Source: Neobacillus soli NBRC 102451 (GTDB lineage: Bacteria; Bacillota; Bacilli; Bacillales; Cytobacillaceae). Taken from it: 64,000 nt of DNA. Shown here piece by piece: positions 44,834 to 54,375 of this stretch. A model generated the notes under the pieces. The model saw nothing but the letters and a program-made list of their open reading frames with translations. It had not been told where the DNA came from and searched no databases. The position numbers and the translations under genes are program-made. The first letter of the stretch is position 1, and each line of letters begins with the position of its first letter. The DNA lies in the NCBI RefSeq assembly GCF_001591665.1, contig NZ_BCVI01000054.1, positions 29,946-93,945 on the forward strand. The letters are read 5' to 3'.

Positions 44834-46093
44834 TCAAATGACCTTTTTTGTTGTAAAAAATTCTCTTACGATAAAGGCTGATTGTGGAAAGTGTAATCCT
44901 AATTGCCATGCGCCAACCCCCTTTAACCCATAATGAACTACAAGTTCGAGCTTATGAGCACGTGCCCTTGTGTCTTCATACCATACTATATGTCTCTTGC
45001 CAGTTTCATCTCGATAGTGAAAGAAAGGTTGCTGAAATTCCTTAGAATATTGAATGGGTTCCTGATATTTCATTGCTGTCGCGATCGCATCAGCGACAGC
45101 AATAGGACGGGCACTAACAGCAGTTCCATTCGACATTGTCCAGTTATACCCATAGCGAGGCACTCCAAGAATAATTTTGTTTGCTTTCATATGATTAAGA
45201 GCATACTCGATGGTTTGCTTTACTTCCTTTATAGGTGCAACAGGTCCAGGAGGGCTACTTACTTCGTGCCAATCATAGGCCATAAGAAACACGAAGTCCA
45301 CAGCTGCACCAATACCTCCGTAATCATATCCTTTTAACCAAGGAACAACATCATTTGATTTAGCCGGTACCGAAACCGATGTATAATATCCTTCGGGTTT
45401 CAATTTTCCCCTTAAAGAATGTAAAAAACCGCTAAACAAATCTCTTTCACTTTCATGAACTAGTTCAAAATCAATATTCACACCAGCATAGTTTTTGGTC
45501 TTGATTAGCTGGTAAATATTATTAATTAATCGCTCTCTTTTTTCAGGAGAACTTAATACTTTCCTTGTTAATTCGGAACTAAATCCAGAAGCGGTCAAAT
45601 TCGTTACAACTGCAAGGGGTGCTACTTTATGTTCTCTTGCTAATTTAATAAGTTCCTGGTCCTCTAAAGTACTTAAATTTCCATCTTCAAGAATATGATA
45701 CTCAAAAATGCCAAAATACGTATTAATCGGAGAGAAAGCCTGAACGATCATTTGATTATTTTCTGAAGTAGATGGTGTAATATAACTAAAGCCTTCACCT
45801 GGATACTTTGTTCTAGGGGGTAAATATAATTTCATTCCAATCATTAACCTATCCGTATGCAGACCGTTATATTGACGGATCGTTTCCATTGAAATGAAAC
45901 TCATTTGGGAAATGGAATATAAAGAATCCCCAGGCTGAACAATATACATATTCGATGGAATGAGTAAATCCTGTCCTGGTACTAATCGATCTGTTTTTAA
46001 ACCGTTCGTTATCCGGATACTATCCAATGAAACTTGATATTTTGTAGCAATAGAGAATAAGGAGTCCCCTGATTTAACAATGTATATAAACAT
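44834..46093 (-). CDS. LysM-GH18 glycosidase (SleL/YaaH type), copy 3
   Basis: A 419-residue paralog of the enzymes at 11109 and 13135 but without a signal peptide: it begins directly with the first LysM (YIVKSGDSLFSIATKYQ). The second LysM is YIVQPGDSLYSISQ. The GH18 domain carries the catalytic AGVNIDFELVHE and FVFLMAYDWHEVSSPPGP. The missing signal fits SleL/YaaH, which are deposited in the spore from the mother cell. TGAGGTG precedes the ATG. It is monocistronic and opposite to the flanking unknown genes. Confidence 0.9.
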   Translation of the reverse strand: MFIYIVKSGDSLFSIATKYQVSLDSIRITNGLKTDRLVPGQDLLIPSNMYIVQPGDSLYSISQMSFISMETIRQYNGLHTDRLMIGMKLYLPPRTKYPGEGFSYITPSTSENNQMIVQAFSPINTYFGIFEYHILEDGNLSTLEDQELIKLAREHKVAPLAVVTNLTASGFSSELTRKVLSSPEKRERLINNIYQLIKTKNYAGVNIDFELVHESERDLFSGFLHSLRGKLKPEGYYTSVSVPAKSNDVVPWLKGYDYGGIGAAVDFVFLMAYDWHEVSSPPGPVAPIKEVKQTIEYALNHMKANKIILGVPRYGYNWTMSNGTAVSARPIAVADAIATAMKYQEPIQYSKEFQQPFFHYRDETGKRHIVWYEDTRARAHKLELVVHYGLKGVGAWQLGLHFPQSAFIVREFFTTKKVI

Positions 46094-46183
46094 CTATACA
46101 CCTCACTCATAGTCATTCATTTATTTAAATATATGCAAGAGTAGATTAAGCATGTCGCAAAATCATTGGGTTTTACATTTCGG

Positions 46184-46351
46184 GGTCAGACAGAGCTGTT
46201 TGAAGGTGGCTATTCTTAATCTGAATGGAGATTTATGTTGGATTGGAATATTCATCCTATTGATCATTTGGATTATATGAAGTTCTAATTAGGGATAGGG
46301 GGTATCATGTTATTGAGGGGGGTGAGACTTACCGCGGTGAACTGACCCCTT
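46184..46351. pseudogene. gene remnant related to 43928 between split repeat halves
   Basis: The stretch 46231-46333 matches 44264-44368 (shared GGAATATTCATCCT, GATTATATGAAGTTC, TATCATGT and GAGACTTAC blocks) with a four-base deletion and substitutions, so it is a dead fragment. GGGGTCAGAC at 46184 and GGTGAACTGACCCC near 46337 look like the left and right halves of the hairpin repeat family, with the remnant between them. The rest of the gap 46094-46514 holds two AATCAAACGTTTGATT palindromes. Confidence 0.65.
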
Positions 46352-46385
46352 TTTTTAAAACTCTGTATACTAACTATCAAAATAC

Positions 46386-46477
46386 TAATCAAACGTTTGA
46401 TTGAATGGAGCCGCGTATTGGTAAATAGAATTTTTACCGTAGTTTCAAATTCAGTCCAAAACTAATCAAACGTTTGA
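46386..46477. repeat. two identical AATCAAACGTTTGATT palindromes
   Basis: The 16-bp perfect palindrome AATCAAACGTTTGATT occurs twice about 70 bases apart, each preceded by ACT. Similar palindromes occur in all three long repeats. They resemble dyad operators but stand downstream of the MMPL gene, not in front of a gene start. Confidence 0.7.
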
Positions 46478-46514
46478 TTAAATATTATATACGGTGGGGA
46501 TTACAACCTTACAC

Positions 46515-48623
46515 CTAGCTTCCTTCGCTAACCTCTTTGTCTTTTTCCAACAAAACAATTAACCCTGGCAATAGAATTCCTCTAATTAAGAAGGTATCTA
46601 ACAATATTCCCACGGCAACAATGAAGCCAAAGACAAATAATAATTGGATGGGCTGTGTCATCAATACAGCAAAGGTGGCTGCTAGAATAATACCTGCCGA
46701 AGAGATGACCCCGCCTGTAGTCGCAACAGCTATTTCTACGGACTCTTTCACAGAATGCGTTGCACGTTCTTCTTGGAATCTTGAGATGAGCATGATATTG
46801 TAGTCAATTCCAAGGGCAACCAAGAATACAAAGGCATAAAGTGGAACACGGTTACTGATAGTATCGATATCAAAGAATAGGCTGCTCAAGAACGTTCCTA
46901 ATCCTAAGGCAGCCAGGAATGAGATTAAGATGGTTCCCATCATATAAATCGGCATTTTTAGCGATTTGGTTAGAACGATTAATAAGGCAAAGATTAAAAT
47001 TGTCTCTAACAAAACAATGACAATGACATCTCTGTTGTTTATGGAGCGGTCATCCACCTTTATTGCAGTTTCCCCCGCAAAATAGAGCTGCCCATCAAGC
47101 TTACTGTCTGCAGTTATTTGTTTAGCATGATTAATCATTTCTTCTAATGAATCCATGGTCCTGACAGCATAGGGATTTCCTTTAAATGTTAGGCTGAAGT
47201 TTATGACCTGATTATCTTTGGCTATGTCAGATAATCGAACATTACTGACCTGCGGCTGTTCAGCCAGAGTACTACGCAATGTTTCCTGTTGTTCAGGAGT
47301 GATTTTTTCTGAGGATTCAAACACAACGGATGTTGGAGCTAGGTCCCCTGCCTCAAACTTTTGTCCTAATATTTCATACCCTTCACGGGAAGGCATATCT
47401 TTTGGAAATGACTTCATCGTGTCGAACTCATACTTTAGATTAACCAGATTACTAGCAGCTAGTAACAAGAATATACCAATAACAGCAACAGAAAGACCCG
47501 GCTTTCTGACAACGAAGCGGCCAATCTTCCCCCAAAGAAAATGGTGGTTGGCAGAGTGACTTCCGACGCGTGGAATTTTTGGCCAGAACGACTTCCTTCC
47601 AAAAAGGGTAAATAAAGCGGGAACGAGTGTAACGGATGCCAGCATGATTACGACCATTGTCGTGGCGAAGGTGGGCGCAAAGTTCTGATAGTCGCCAAAT
47701 TGGGCAAAGAATAAAACAAGCATCGCCGCTAAAACCGTTCCGCCGGAAAAGAAGACAGGCAAACCGGTTTCGCGCATCGCTTCTTTCATGGCATCAAATT
47801 TGCTTTCATGACGGGTGAGCTCTTCGCGATATCGAGAGAATACAAATAATGAATAATCAATCATCGCGGCAAATAACAGAATCGACATGATCGATATGGT
47901 CTGATTGCTCAAGGCTAGGCCTGCTTTACCCATTATTCCTAGAATCTGATTAACCACTTCATAGACAAAGACTGCCGCTAAAAGCGGAATCAACGCTAAT
48001 AATGGGGAACGATAAATCACGATTAAGAGAATAAGGATTAAACCTACTGTTGATAAAATAAGGACAACATCTGCACGTGAAAAAAGATCAAGTGAATCTG
48101 TTGCAATCCCGGCAGGTCCTGTCACATATAAGGTTAGATCAGATGAATTAGCAGCAATCTTTCTAATCTGCTTTAACGATCCTTTTATTTCCTTTGTTTC
48201 GAATGAAGCATCAAAAGTTAACGGAATGATGGCTGTCGTCTTGTCATCTGAAAAGAAACTGGCCACTGCCTGTGGAGGTAAGGATGCAATAGGGATAATT
48301 TGGGCAATCCCTTTGATTTTTTCACTTGAAATTTTTTCTAAAATCTCCACTAGCTTTGTAAGTTTCAGTTCACCCTTGCTTGCCTGAAAAACTAGAATCG
48401 CAGGAGTCCCTTCGTTATTAGGAAAATACTGATCGACCTTTTTTTGGGCAATAACAGATTTAACATCACTAGGAAGGGAATCAATTCTTGAAACTTCATA
48501 ATCTTTTGCACTTGGAGCAAATACTGCCAATACAATGGTAAGGACTAACCAGGCGGCAAGGGTAATCCACATCCCCTTTTTTGTTGATACAAAGTCAGTA
48601 ATAGCTTGAATGAATGATTTCAT
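46515..48623 (-). CDS. MMPL family (RND) transporter
   Basis: A 702-residue inner-membrane transporter with two repeats of six helices and two large outer loops. The first loop holds the residues after FAPSAKDYEVSRIDSLPSDV; MSILLFAAMIDYSLFVFSRY and FLVALGIDYNIMLISRFQEE are the paired MMPL signatures with the proton-relay Asp-Tyr. It is close to B. subtilis YdfJ-type efflux proteins. A TetR regulator precedes it in the same direction, and the gap between them contains a promoter and three operator-like repeats. Substrate unknown (drugs or lipids). Confidence 0.92.
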   Translation of the reverse strand: MKSFIQAITDFVSTKKGMWITLAAWLVLTIVLAVFAPSAKDYEVSRIDSLPSDVKSVIAQKKVDQYFPNNEGTPAILVFQASKGELKLTKLVEILEKISSEKIKGIAQIIPIASLPPQAVASFFSDDKTTAIIPLTFDASFETKEIKGSLKQIRKIAANSSDLTLYVTGPAGIATDSLDLFSRADVVLILSTVGLILILLIVIYRSPLLALIPLLAAVFVYEVVNQILGIMGKAGLALSNQTISIMSILLFAAMIDYSLFVFSRYREELTRHESKFDAMKEAMRETGLPVFFSGGTVLAAMLVLFFAQFGDYQNFAPTFATTMVVIMLASVTLVPALFTLFGRKSFWPKIPRVGSHSANHHFLWGKIGRFVVRKPGLSVAVIGIFLLLAASNLVNLKYEFDTMKSFPKDMPSREGYEILGQKFEAGDLAPTSVVFESSEKITPEQQETLRSTLAEQPQVSNVRLSDIAKDNQVINFSLTFKGNPYAVRTMDSLEEMINHAKQITADSKLDGQLYFAGETAIKVDDRSINNRDVIVIVLLETILIFALLIVLTKSLKMPIYMMGTILISFLAALGLGTFLSSLFFDIDTISNRVPLYAFVFLVALGIDYNIMLISRFQEERATHSVKESVEIAVATTGGVISSAGIILAATFAVLMTQPIQLLFVFGFIVAVGILLDTFLIRGILLPGLIVLLEKDKEVSEGS

Positions 48624-48657
48624 CCTATTTTCCGTACCCCCTTCTTATAAAAAAATT

Positions 48658-48742
48658 AAAAGTAACAGAAGTGTTACTTTTGGGAAAAATAAATTGACAC
48701 TATTGTCACTACCATTATCTTTCAAAGTAACAGGGGTGTCAA
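48658..48742 (-). promoter_or_regulatory. promoter and operator array in front of the MMPL gene
   Basis: On the minus strand TTGACA (48742-48737), a 17-base spacer and GATAAT (48719-48714) form a strong promoter. A perfect dyad lies at 48658-48681: ten-base arms AAAAGTAACA and complement around GAAG. A second at 48695-48708 is TGACA-CTAT-TGTCA. A third, GTAACA-GGGG-TGTCA, overlaps the -35. The shared core GTAACA-N4-TGTYA marks a probable TetR operator family. Confidence 0.8.
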
Positions 48743-48743
48743 T

Positions 48744-49319
48744 TTATGTATTTGTGAACATTCCGTGTCGGATAATTTCTTTAATGGAACTGACCCAGAC
48801 GGATGGGGAAATTCCAAAATGATTTGGAATGGCAACCGATTGAAAAATATAACCCAGAAATAAGGAGTCTGGAATATGGGACTTTAGCCTTTGTTCTTCT
48901 TTTCCCAGCGTAATAAAATTTTGGAGATAATGATACATATCTATGTGTAGCTTTTCCAATTTATGTTTATTTTCCTTGACCTTCTGGTTACTACCTACTT
49001 GAATTTGCTTGCCAATATTGATTAATTTCTGAATATCTGTGTTACTTAGGATCAGGCTTAGCAAATAGTCAAATTGAGCCTCAAAGCTGCGATGTGATTC
49101 GATTTGTTTTAACTCAATCAGAAAGCGGTCCATCTCATAAAGCATATAATCAGTTATTAATTCCTCTTTATTATCAAAGTATTTATAAAGTGCACCACGC
49201 GATACGTTTAAGTCATCCGCTAATAGACTAAACGTAAACCCTTCATAGCCCTGTAGCAGAAGAAGCTGTTTTGTTGCTTGAAATAATTCATCTGTAGAAA
49301 ATTTACGTTCACGTGCCAT
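48744..49319 (-). CDS. TetR family transcriptional regulator
   Basis: A 191-residue repressor with an N-terminal HTH: FSTDELFQATKQLLLLQGYE, then GFTFSLLADDLNVSRGALYK and YFDNKEELITDYM. The C-terminal ligand domain is variable. GAGGGTG precedes the ATG. It lies directly upstream of the MMPL gene on the same strand, and the three dyads between them are its likely targets. It would thus repress the transporter until a ligand binds. Palindromic repeat G lies before its start. Confidence 0.9.
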   Translation of the reverse strand: MARERKFSTDELFQATKQLLLLQGYEGFTFSLLADDLNVSRGALYKYFDNKEELITDYMLYEMDRFLIELKQIESHRSFEAQFDYLLSLILSNTDIQKLINIGKQIQVGSNQKVKENKHKLEKLHIDMYHYLQNFITLGKEEQRLKSHIPDSLFLGYIFQSVAIPNHFGISPSVWVSSIKEIIRHGMFTNT

Positions 49320-49354
49320 TTTTTCACCCTCAACCTATTATAACAATTGCCATT

Positions 49355-49394
49355 GGGGTCAGTCCCCCGCTACGTTAAACCAGCGGGGACTGAC
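49355..49394. repeat. GGGTCAG-type palindromic repeat G
   Basis: GGGGTCAGTCCCCCGC and GCGGGGACTGAC arms around TACGTTAAACCA. It lies between the aminopeptidase and the tetR gene start. The T-rich tail would read on the plus strand. Confidence 0.78.
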
Positions 49395-49410
49395 TCTTTT
49401 TTCAAAAAGT

Positions 49411-50655
49411 TTAAATTGCCCAATCCCCATTCCGGAAAATTGGAACGACAGTCCCATCTTGTTTGATACCGTCAATATCCATCTTGTCAGAGCCAATCAT
49501 GAAGTCCACATGAACCGTGGATGTATTCATGCCCTGGGCTAATAATTCTTCCTGGCTCATTTTCGTTCCGCCTTGAATTGTTGTCGGGTAAGCGGCGCCG
49601 ATTGCTAAGTGATTGGAGGCATTCTCATCGAAAAGCGTATTAAAGAAAGTAACCCCGGATTGAGAAATTGGAGATGGATCTGGTACTAAGGCAACTTCAC
49701 CCAAACCAGTGCCGCCTTCGTTATCAAACACTAATTTTTTAATGGCTTCATCGCCTTTTTCAGCAGAAATGTCCACAATTTTTCCATCTTTAAAGTGTAC
49801 TTCAATGCCTTCAATTAACGTACCGGCATAGCTTAACGGCTTCGTGCTGCGGACGACACCTTCCATGCGATGCGTGTCAGGAGCAGTAAAGACCTCTTCT
49901 GTCGGCATGTTGGCAATAAATTCATCACCTTTTGGATTATAGCTTTCGGCACTCGCCCAAATATGGTTCTTTGGCAGTCCTAAAGTTAAATCTGTGCCAG
50001 GTGCTGTATAGTGCAAGGCGTCGAATTGGATGTCGTTTAATTTCGCTGCTTTTTCATTCAACAGCTTTTTATGGTCATCCCAGGCAGCAATTGGATCCTC
50101 TGCATAAACACGGGAGGTTTTGAAAATTTGATCCCATAAGGCATCAACTTGTTCTTCAGAAGTTGCAAGGTTAGGGAACACTTTTGCAGCCCAGCCAGCT
50201 CCGGCAGCAGCGGCAACAGTCCATTTCAAATCATCATTTTGCGTGGCAATGCGCTGAGCACTGAACGCCTTTCCATACACATTTTGATAGGCAGCAATTT
50301 TAGCAGGATCGACTTCATTTAGTAAGCCTGGGTCACTTGAGACAATCGAAAGGCGGCTGACGCGATGATTTAATACATGGTCTTCAGATTCTTGAATTTC
50401 GTATTCAGGAATGTCGGTCAACACTTCAACAGGTTGATGCAGGTAATGCAGTTTGCTGATTTCATCATCGGACCATTTGACAATTACTTTTTCCGCACCC
50501 AATGCATAAGACTCATCGGTGATTAAACGTGCTAATGGGGCTTGATCAACAGTGATGGTCATTTTTACCCAATCGCCAGGTTGAACATTGATTCCTTTCG
50601 CAGTTAAAAGTTTTGCATATTTATGTAGATTTTCTTCAAAGTTAGGTAGGACCAT
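49411..50655 (-). CDS. M29 family aminopeptidase
   Basis: A 414-residue metallo-aminopeptidase of the thermophilic/AmpS family, which removes N-terminal residues from peptides in the cytoplasm. Metal-ligand motifs are GGTGLGEVALVPDPSPIS (Glu), FDENASNHLAIGAAYP (Glu, His) and HVDFMIGSDKMDIDG (His, Asp). The frame extends 22 codons upstream, but GGAGGG stands before the ATG at 50655 and the conserved start MVLPNFEENLHKYA begins there. It is monocistronic, flanked by palindromic repeats on both sides. Confidence 0.92.
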   Translation of the reverse strand: MVLPNFEENLHKYAKLLTAKGINVQPGDWVKMTITVDQAPLARLITDESYALGAEKVIVKWSDDEISKLHYLHQPVEVLTDIPEYEIQESEDHVLNHRVSRLSIVSSDPGLLNEVDPAKIAAYQNVYGKAFSAQRIATQNDDLKWTVAAAAGAGWAAKVFPNLATSEEQVDALWDQIFKTSRVYAEDPIAAWDDHKKLLNEKAAKLNDIQFDALHYTAPGTDLTLGLPKNHIWASAESYNPKGDEFIANMPTEEVFTAPDTHRMEGVVRSTKPLSYAGTLIEGIEVHFKDGKIVDISAEKGDEAIKKLVFDNEGGTGLGEVALVPDPSPISQSGVTFFNTLFDENASNHLAIGAAYPTTIQGGTKMSQEELLAQGMNTSTVHVDFMIGSDKMDIDGIKQDGTVVPIFRNGDWAI

Positions 50656-50740
50656 TTTTTTACCCTCCATAAATTTATGTCTATCCACTATACTAACATA
50701 ATTAATCAGAAATTTCCGCAAGTGAGCGTTGCAATTATTT

Positions 50741-50788
50741 GAGTCAGTCCCCGCTGTTTTAATGTTTTTATACAGCGGGGACTGACTC
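50741..50788. repeat. GGGTCAG-type palindromic repeat H, terminator of the helicase gene
   Basis: GAGTCAGTCCCCGCTG and CAGCGGGGACTGACTC arms form a near-perfect stem around a T-rich loop. It abuts the stop codon of the SNF2 gene and would work as its terminator. Confidence 0.82.
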
Positions 50789-50789
50789 C

Positions 50790-53700
50790 TTAAATGCTCA
50801 ATATCTCCCTGATATCCTGTTCGGTAACTCTTGAGATAGCTTGGTCTCCTTGCTCCAGGACCGTTACGATGAGTTCTTTCTTTGTTTGCTGCAGCTCATA
50901 CATCTTTTCCTCAATGGTTCCCTTTGTAATTAAGCGAATCACTTGGACAACATTCTTTTGCCCCATTCGATGTGCCCGTCCTGCCGCTTGCTCCTCAACG
51001 GCCGGGTTCCACCACAGATCGTACAATATGACCGTATCAGCTCCAGTTAAATTCAATCCTGTATTTCCAGCTTTCAATGAGATAAGAAAGATGTCCGCTT
51101 CCCCGTTATTAAATCGGTCCACCAATTGGACGCGTTCCTTCGAAGCGGTTTGTCCGTCTAAGTAAAAGAATGGCAACCCTTCCTTTTCTAATGACTGACT
51201 GATTATTCGCAGCATGCTAGTAAATTGGGAGAAAATGAGTAATCTCCTGCCATTTTCACGAGCATTCACGACAAGTTCGATTAATTGTTGGAGTTTGCCG
51301 GAGTCTCCTTGATAATTTTCTAAAAATAAAGAGGGATGGCAGCATAATTGGCGGAGCCTTGTTAAACCGGCCAGGATTTTCATCCGGCTTTTTTGGAACC
51401 CTTCTCCTTGAAGGGAATCCGTTGTTTCTGTCTTTATCTTTTCCAAATAGGCAAGGTACAGCTCCTTTTGCTGTTTCGTAAGTTCAGAAACATGAACTGT
51501 TTCAATTTTATCCGGCAATTCCTTCAACACATCTTTTTTCACCCTGCGGAGTAAAAATGGTTTTATCATTTTAGCTACCTTTTCAGGAGGCAATTGGCGA
51601 AAGGCCTTCTGGTTTGGGAAGAAATCCGGCATAATCGTTTGGAAAATAGACCATAGCTCATCAATTGAATTTTCAATTGGTGTTCCACTAAGGGCAAAAC
51701 GAGTATCTGCATGGATATCTCGTACGGCTTTTGCTGTTTTGGTTGCATAATTTTTAATCGCCTGTGCTTCATCTAAAATAAGGGTGCGAAACTCATGTTG
51801 CTGATAATACTCACTATCTTGACGCAGGGTTGGATAGGATGTAATCCAGATATCAGGCGGAGTTGCACACCCAAGCATGTCCATCCGTTCTTTTGGGGAT
51901 CCCGTCAAAACTTCTGCACGTAAAGATGGGGCAAATTTCTCTAGTTCATTCTTCCAATTATAGATAAGTGAAGCAGGGGCTAAAATCAACGATGGCTTAT
52001 GTTCTGCAAACTTCTCCTTATCCGCTAATAATACGGCGATACCTTGCAGCGTTTTCCCTAATCCCATGTCATCAGCAAGAATTCCGCCAAGCCCATAATA
52101 TTTCAGTGTACTTAACCACTGAAATCCATAGTTTTGATAATCTCGCAGCTCTGCTTGTAAGGTGGGAGGAAGTTCAAAGTCCAGCTGTTCAGGATTTTTC
52201 AGACGGGCAAGCAACTGACGAAATGGCTTTCCGTACTTAGCATCCTTCCCTTTATTGCCTGCAGTCAATTCCTCAAGCTGTATCCCTCTGTATAGGGGAA
52301 GGCGCAGGGAATCTTGTTTCAGCTGCGACGATTTAATGTTTAAATCATCAAAAATGTGCTGAATCGTTTGGAACTCCTCTGATTCCAGCGGCACAAATGC
52401 GCCATTCGGCAGCCGATAATATTTCCTTTTTTCAACAGCGTAACGAAGGATATTTTGAATCTCTGCTTGCTTAATCCCCTCCATACCAAAGCTGACGTCT
52501 AACCAATTTCCAGAGGAGTCCACATCAATATGGGTCACAGGGGTATGCTGCTCAGGCAGGATGAAGGATTTAACGGCTTTTGTTAAGAAAATATCTGCCT
52601 TATCCTCTAGTCTTGGAAGTGTTTCATATAAAAACTCAAAAATCCCTTCTTCTCCTTCTAGGTAAAGCAATTGCCCATTAGATTTGAGCGCACTCGATTC
52701 GATAACCTTCATAATCAGTTGTTCCTTTTCGGTGTCTCTCATTAAAATAGGATCCTTCACCGATTTTATCTCCGTGTTCACAAAGGGATTGACCGTATGT
52801 TTTCCGTAATGATACTCCAATGTCACGTGTAAAAGATCATCGATACAGTCAATATACATTTTCGCATGTAAAGGAAACTTCATTATTTTATTCGAAATAC
52901 TATCGGCAATCTCAAGCTTTCCAACGTTATTCATCATTGGCCCTACGTAAGAGAGAAGCGGCTCAATCTGATCATGACTAATCGGTAAGACAGGAGTATT
53001 CGCTAATTGGATGAGCTCCTTTAACTCTTTTATAAAGGTTTGTTGTAAGGATGAGAGTTTATAAAAATCATTCTTCTTTACCACATAACCATACATGTCA
53101 AGGTATTCGACAAAACCGAAATCCGATACATCCAATTGAAATGCTTCCTTGTTTCCTTTATCTAGTTGAAAAGTAAACGGCAATTCGTCTTTATGGAGTT
53201 TTAACTGATGATACGCATTACCCCCACTTTGAAGTTCAATTTGTCTTTGCGCAAGCTTTTCTAATACTTGATCAGCAAGTAGTGGAGAAATAGTGACGGC
53301 ACGTACATCAGTAGACGCACCGTATTGTGAGAAAGAAGATTGTAGGTTTCGGTAGATTTCATCATATTTTACGTCATCTTGCAATAGATCAATGATTTCT
53401 TGATCCTGATCAGTAAATATATATTCAGTTGGATCAAACGTAAAGGTTTTTGTAAATGGGTACTGTTTTTTTTGTTTGATTGCACCAAGGAAATCTATCA
53501 TGTTTTTTACCACATACGTTCGTTTGTGACCCACTTTCATTTCTAAGGTAAGAACGGTGTTTCGGTACGTTTTCTTGAATTTACAAATCCACTCCACCAG
53601 CAATGGCTGCTTTTCTATCAAATCCTTTTGAGGCATGTTTTCCTGTCGATGGTTTGCGAAAGTAGTAATAAATTGATTTGTAAGCTGCTTAACATAGGCC

Positions 53701-54089
53701 GATTGTCTTTCCTGCTGCTGTCTAACTATCTCTTCTTGCTGTTTCTTTAGCTGTTGCTGTCTTGCTTGTATGGATTCTTCACTAGAAGTCGTATGACTCT
53801 CGCTAGCTTCCATTTCCTGTATCTTGATCATAACGGCTGCAACATGCTTACATTCCTCGTCATACTGATTAAAGGCTGGACAGTTACACTCAAACTCAAA
53901 ACCAAATTCATCTTCATAAATGACAACCTTGTAACGCTTTGTCCCCGATACTGCCGCGTACCAAACTTCTTTAACAGAATCGTAAGCTAGATCCTTTACT
54001 CTGCCTTGGGTGTAATAAATATGCCCCTTCCGGTAATTAGCCGAAGAGAACAACTTTTTGACATCTGAAACGGTTAATGTATGGGTCAT
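50790..54089 (-). CDS. SNF2-family helicase with SWIM zinc finger
   Basis: A 1099-residue ATP-dependent DNA translocase. The N-terminal SWIM motif is CNCPAFNQYDEECKHVAAVM (CxC...CxH, about residues 68-87). A Gln/Glu-rich coiled region (about 105-135) and a bacterial SNF2-associated domain follow. The helicase motor has LADDMGLGKTLQGIAVL, DEAQAIKNYATKTA, LSGTPIENSIDELW and AGRAHRMGQKNVVQVIRL. Bacterial SWIM-SNF2 proteins are widespread but poorly understood; some are linked to recombination or RNA polymerase recycling. GGGAGG precedes the ATG. Confidence 0.92.
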   Translation of the reverse strand: MTHTLTVSDVKKLFSSANYRKGHIYYTQGRVKDLAYDSVKEVWYAAVSGTKRYKVVIYEDEFGFEFECNCPAFNQYDEECKHVAAVMIKIQEMEASESHTTSSEESIQARQQQLKKQQEEIVRQQQERQSAYVKQLTNQFITTFANHRQENMPQKDLIEKQPLLVEWICKFKKTYRNTVLTLEMKVGHKRTYVVKNMIDFLGAIKQKKQYPFTKTFTFDPTEYIFTDQDQEIIDLLQDDVKYDEIYRNLQSSFSQYGASTDVRAVTISPLLADQVLEKLAQRQIELQSGGNAYHQLKLHKDELPFTFQLDKGNKEAFQLDVSDFGFVEYLDMYGYVVKKNDFYKLSSLQQTFIKELKELIQLANTPVLPISHDQIEPLLSYVGPMMNNVGKLEIADSISNKIMKFPLHAKMYIDCIDDLLHVTLEYHYGKHTVNPFVNTEIKSVKDPILMRDTEKEQLIMKVIESSALKSNGQLLYLEGEEGIFEFLYETLPRLEDKADIFLTKAVKSFILPEQHTPVTHIDVDSSGNWLDVSFGMEGIKQAEIQNILRYAVEKRKYYRLPNGAFVPLESEEFQTIQHIFDDLNIKSSQLKQDSLRLPLYRGIQLEELTAGNKGKDAKYGKPFRQLLARLKNPEQLDFELPPTLQAELRDYQNYGFQWLSTLKYYGLGGILADDMGLGKTLQGIAVLLADKEKFAEHKPSLILAPASLIYNWKNELEKFAPSLRAEVLTGSPKERMDMLGCATPPDIWITSYPTLRQDSEYYQQHEFRTLILDEAQAIKNYATKTAKAVRDIHADTRFALSGTPIENSIDELWSIFQTIMPDFFPNQKAFRQLPPEKVAKMIKPFLLRRVKKDVLKELPDKIETVHVSELTKQQKELYLAYLEKIKTETTDSLQGEGFQKSRMKILAGLTRLRQLCCHPSLFLENYQGDSGKLQQLIELVVNARENGRRLLIFSQFTSMLRIISQSLEKEGLPFFYLDGQTASKERVQLVDRFNNGEADIFLISLKAGNTGLNLTGADTVILYDLWWNPAVEEQAAGRAHRMGQKNVVQVIRLITKGTIEEKMYELQQTKKELIVTVLEQGDQAISRVTEQDIREILSI

Positions 54090-54375
54090 CAGTAACCTCC
54101 CTATTTTTTGACGTTTATATGTTAATTTTTATTTGCCGACTTATACTTGTACTTGTTATTTTAGACTCAAATACAATAAAATGCTATGTTCCTAGAATCG
54201 CCAAACTAGCTGAATATTAATCACTAATCAAAGGGGAGAAAGCAGGCAAAGTGGGGAGGTCCCTTTAAATTAGGTTATACTGTAGAGGAAAAAGAATGTT
54301 TTGGATTTCAAGATAAAAGTCAGCCTGAATATTAAAAGAAACAACTGTTTAAAATCGTTTTAGAAAAGGTGAAAT

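Noticed and set aside
28048..50788. Possible CRISPR-like or transposon-end meaning of the GGGTCAG repeats
   Set aside because: Copies are single, kilobases apart, lack spacers and no transposase gene is present.
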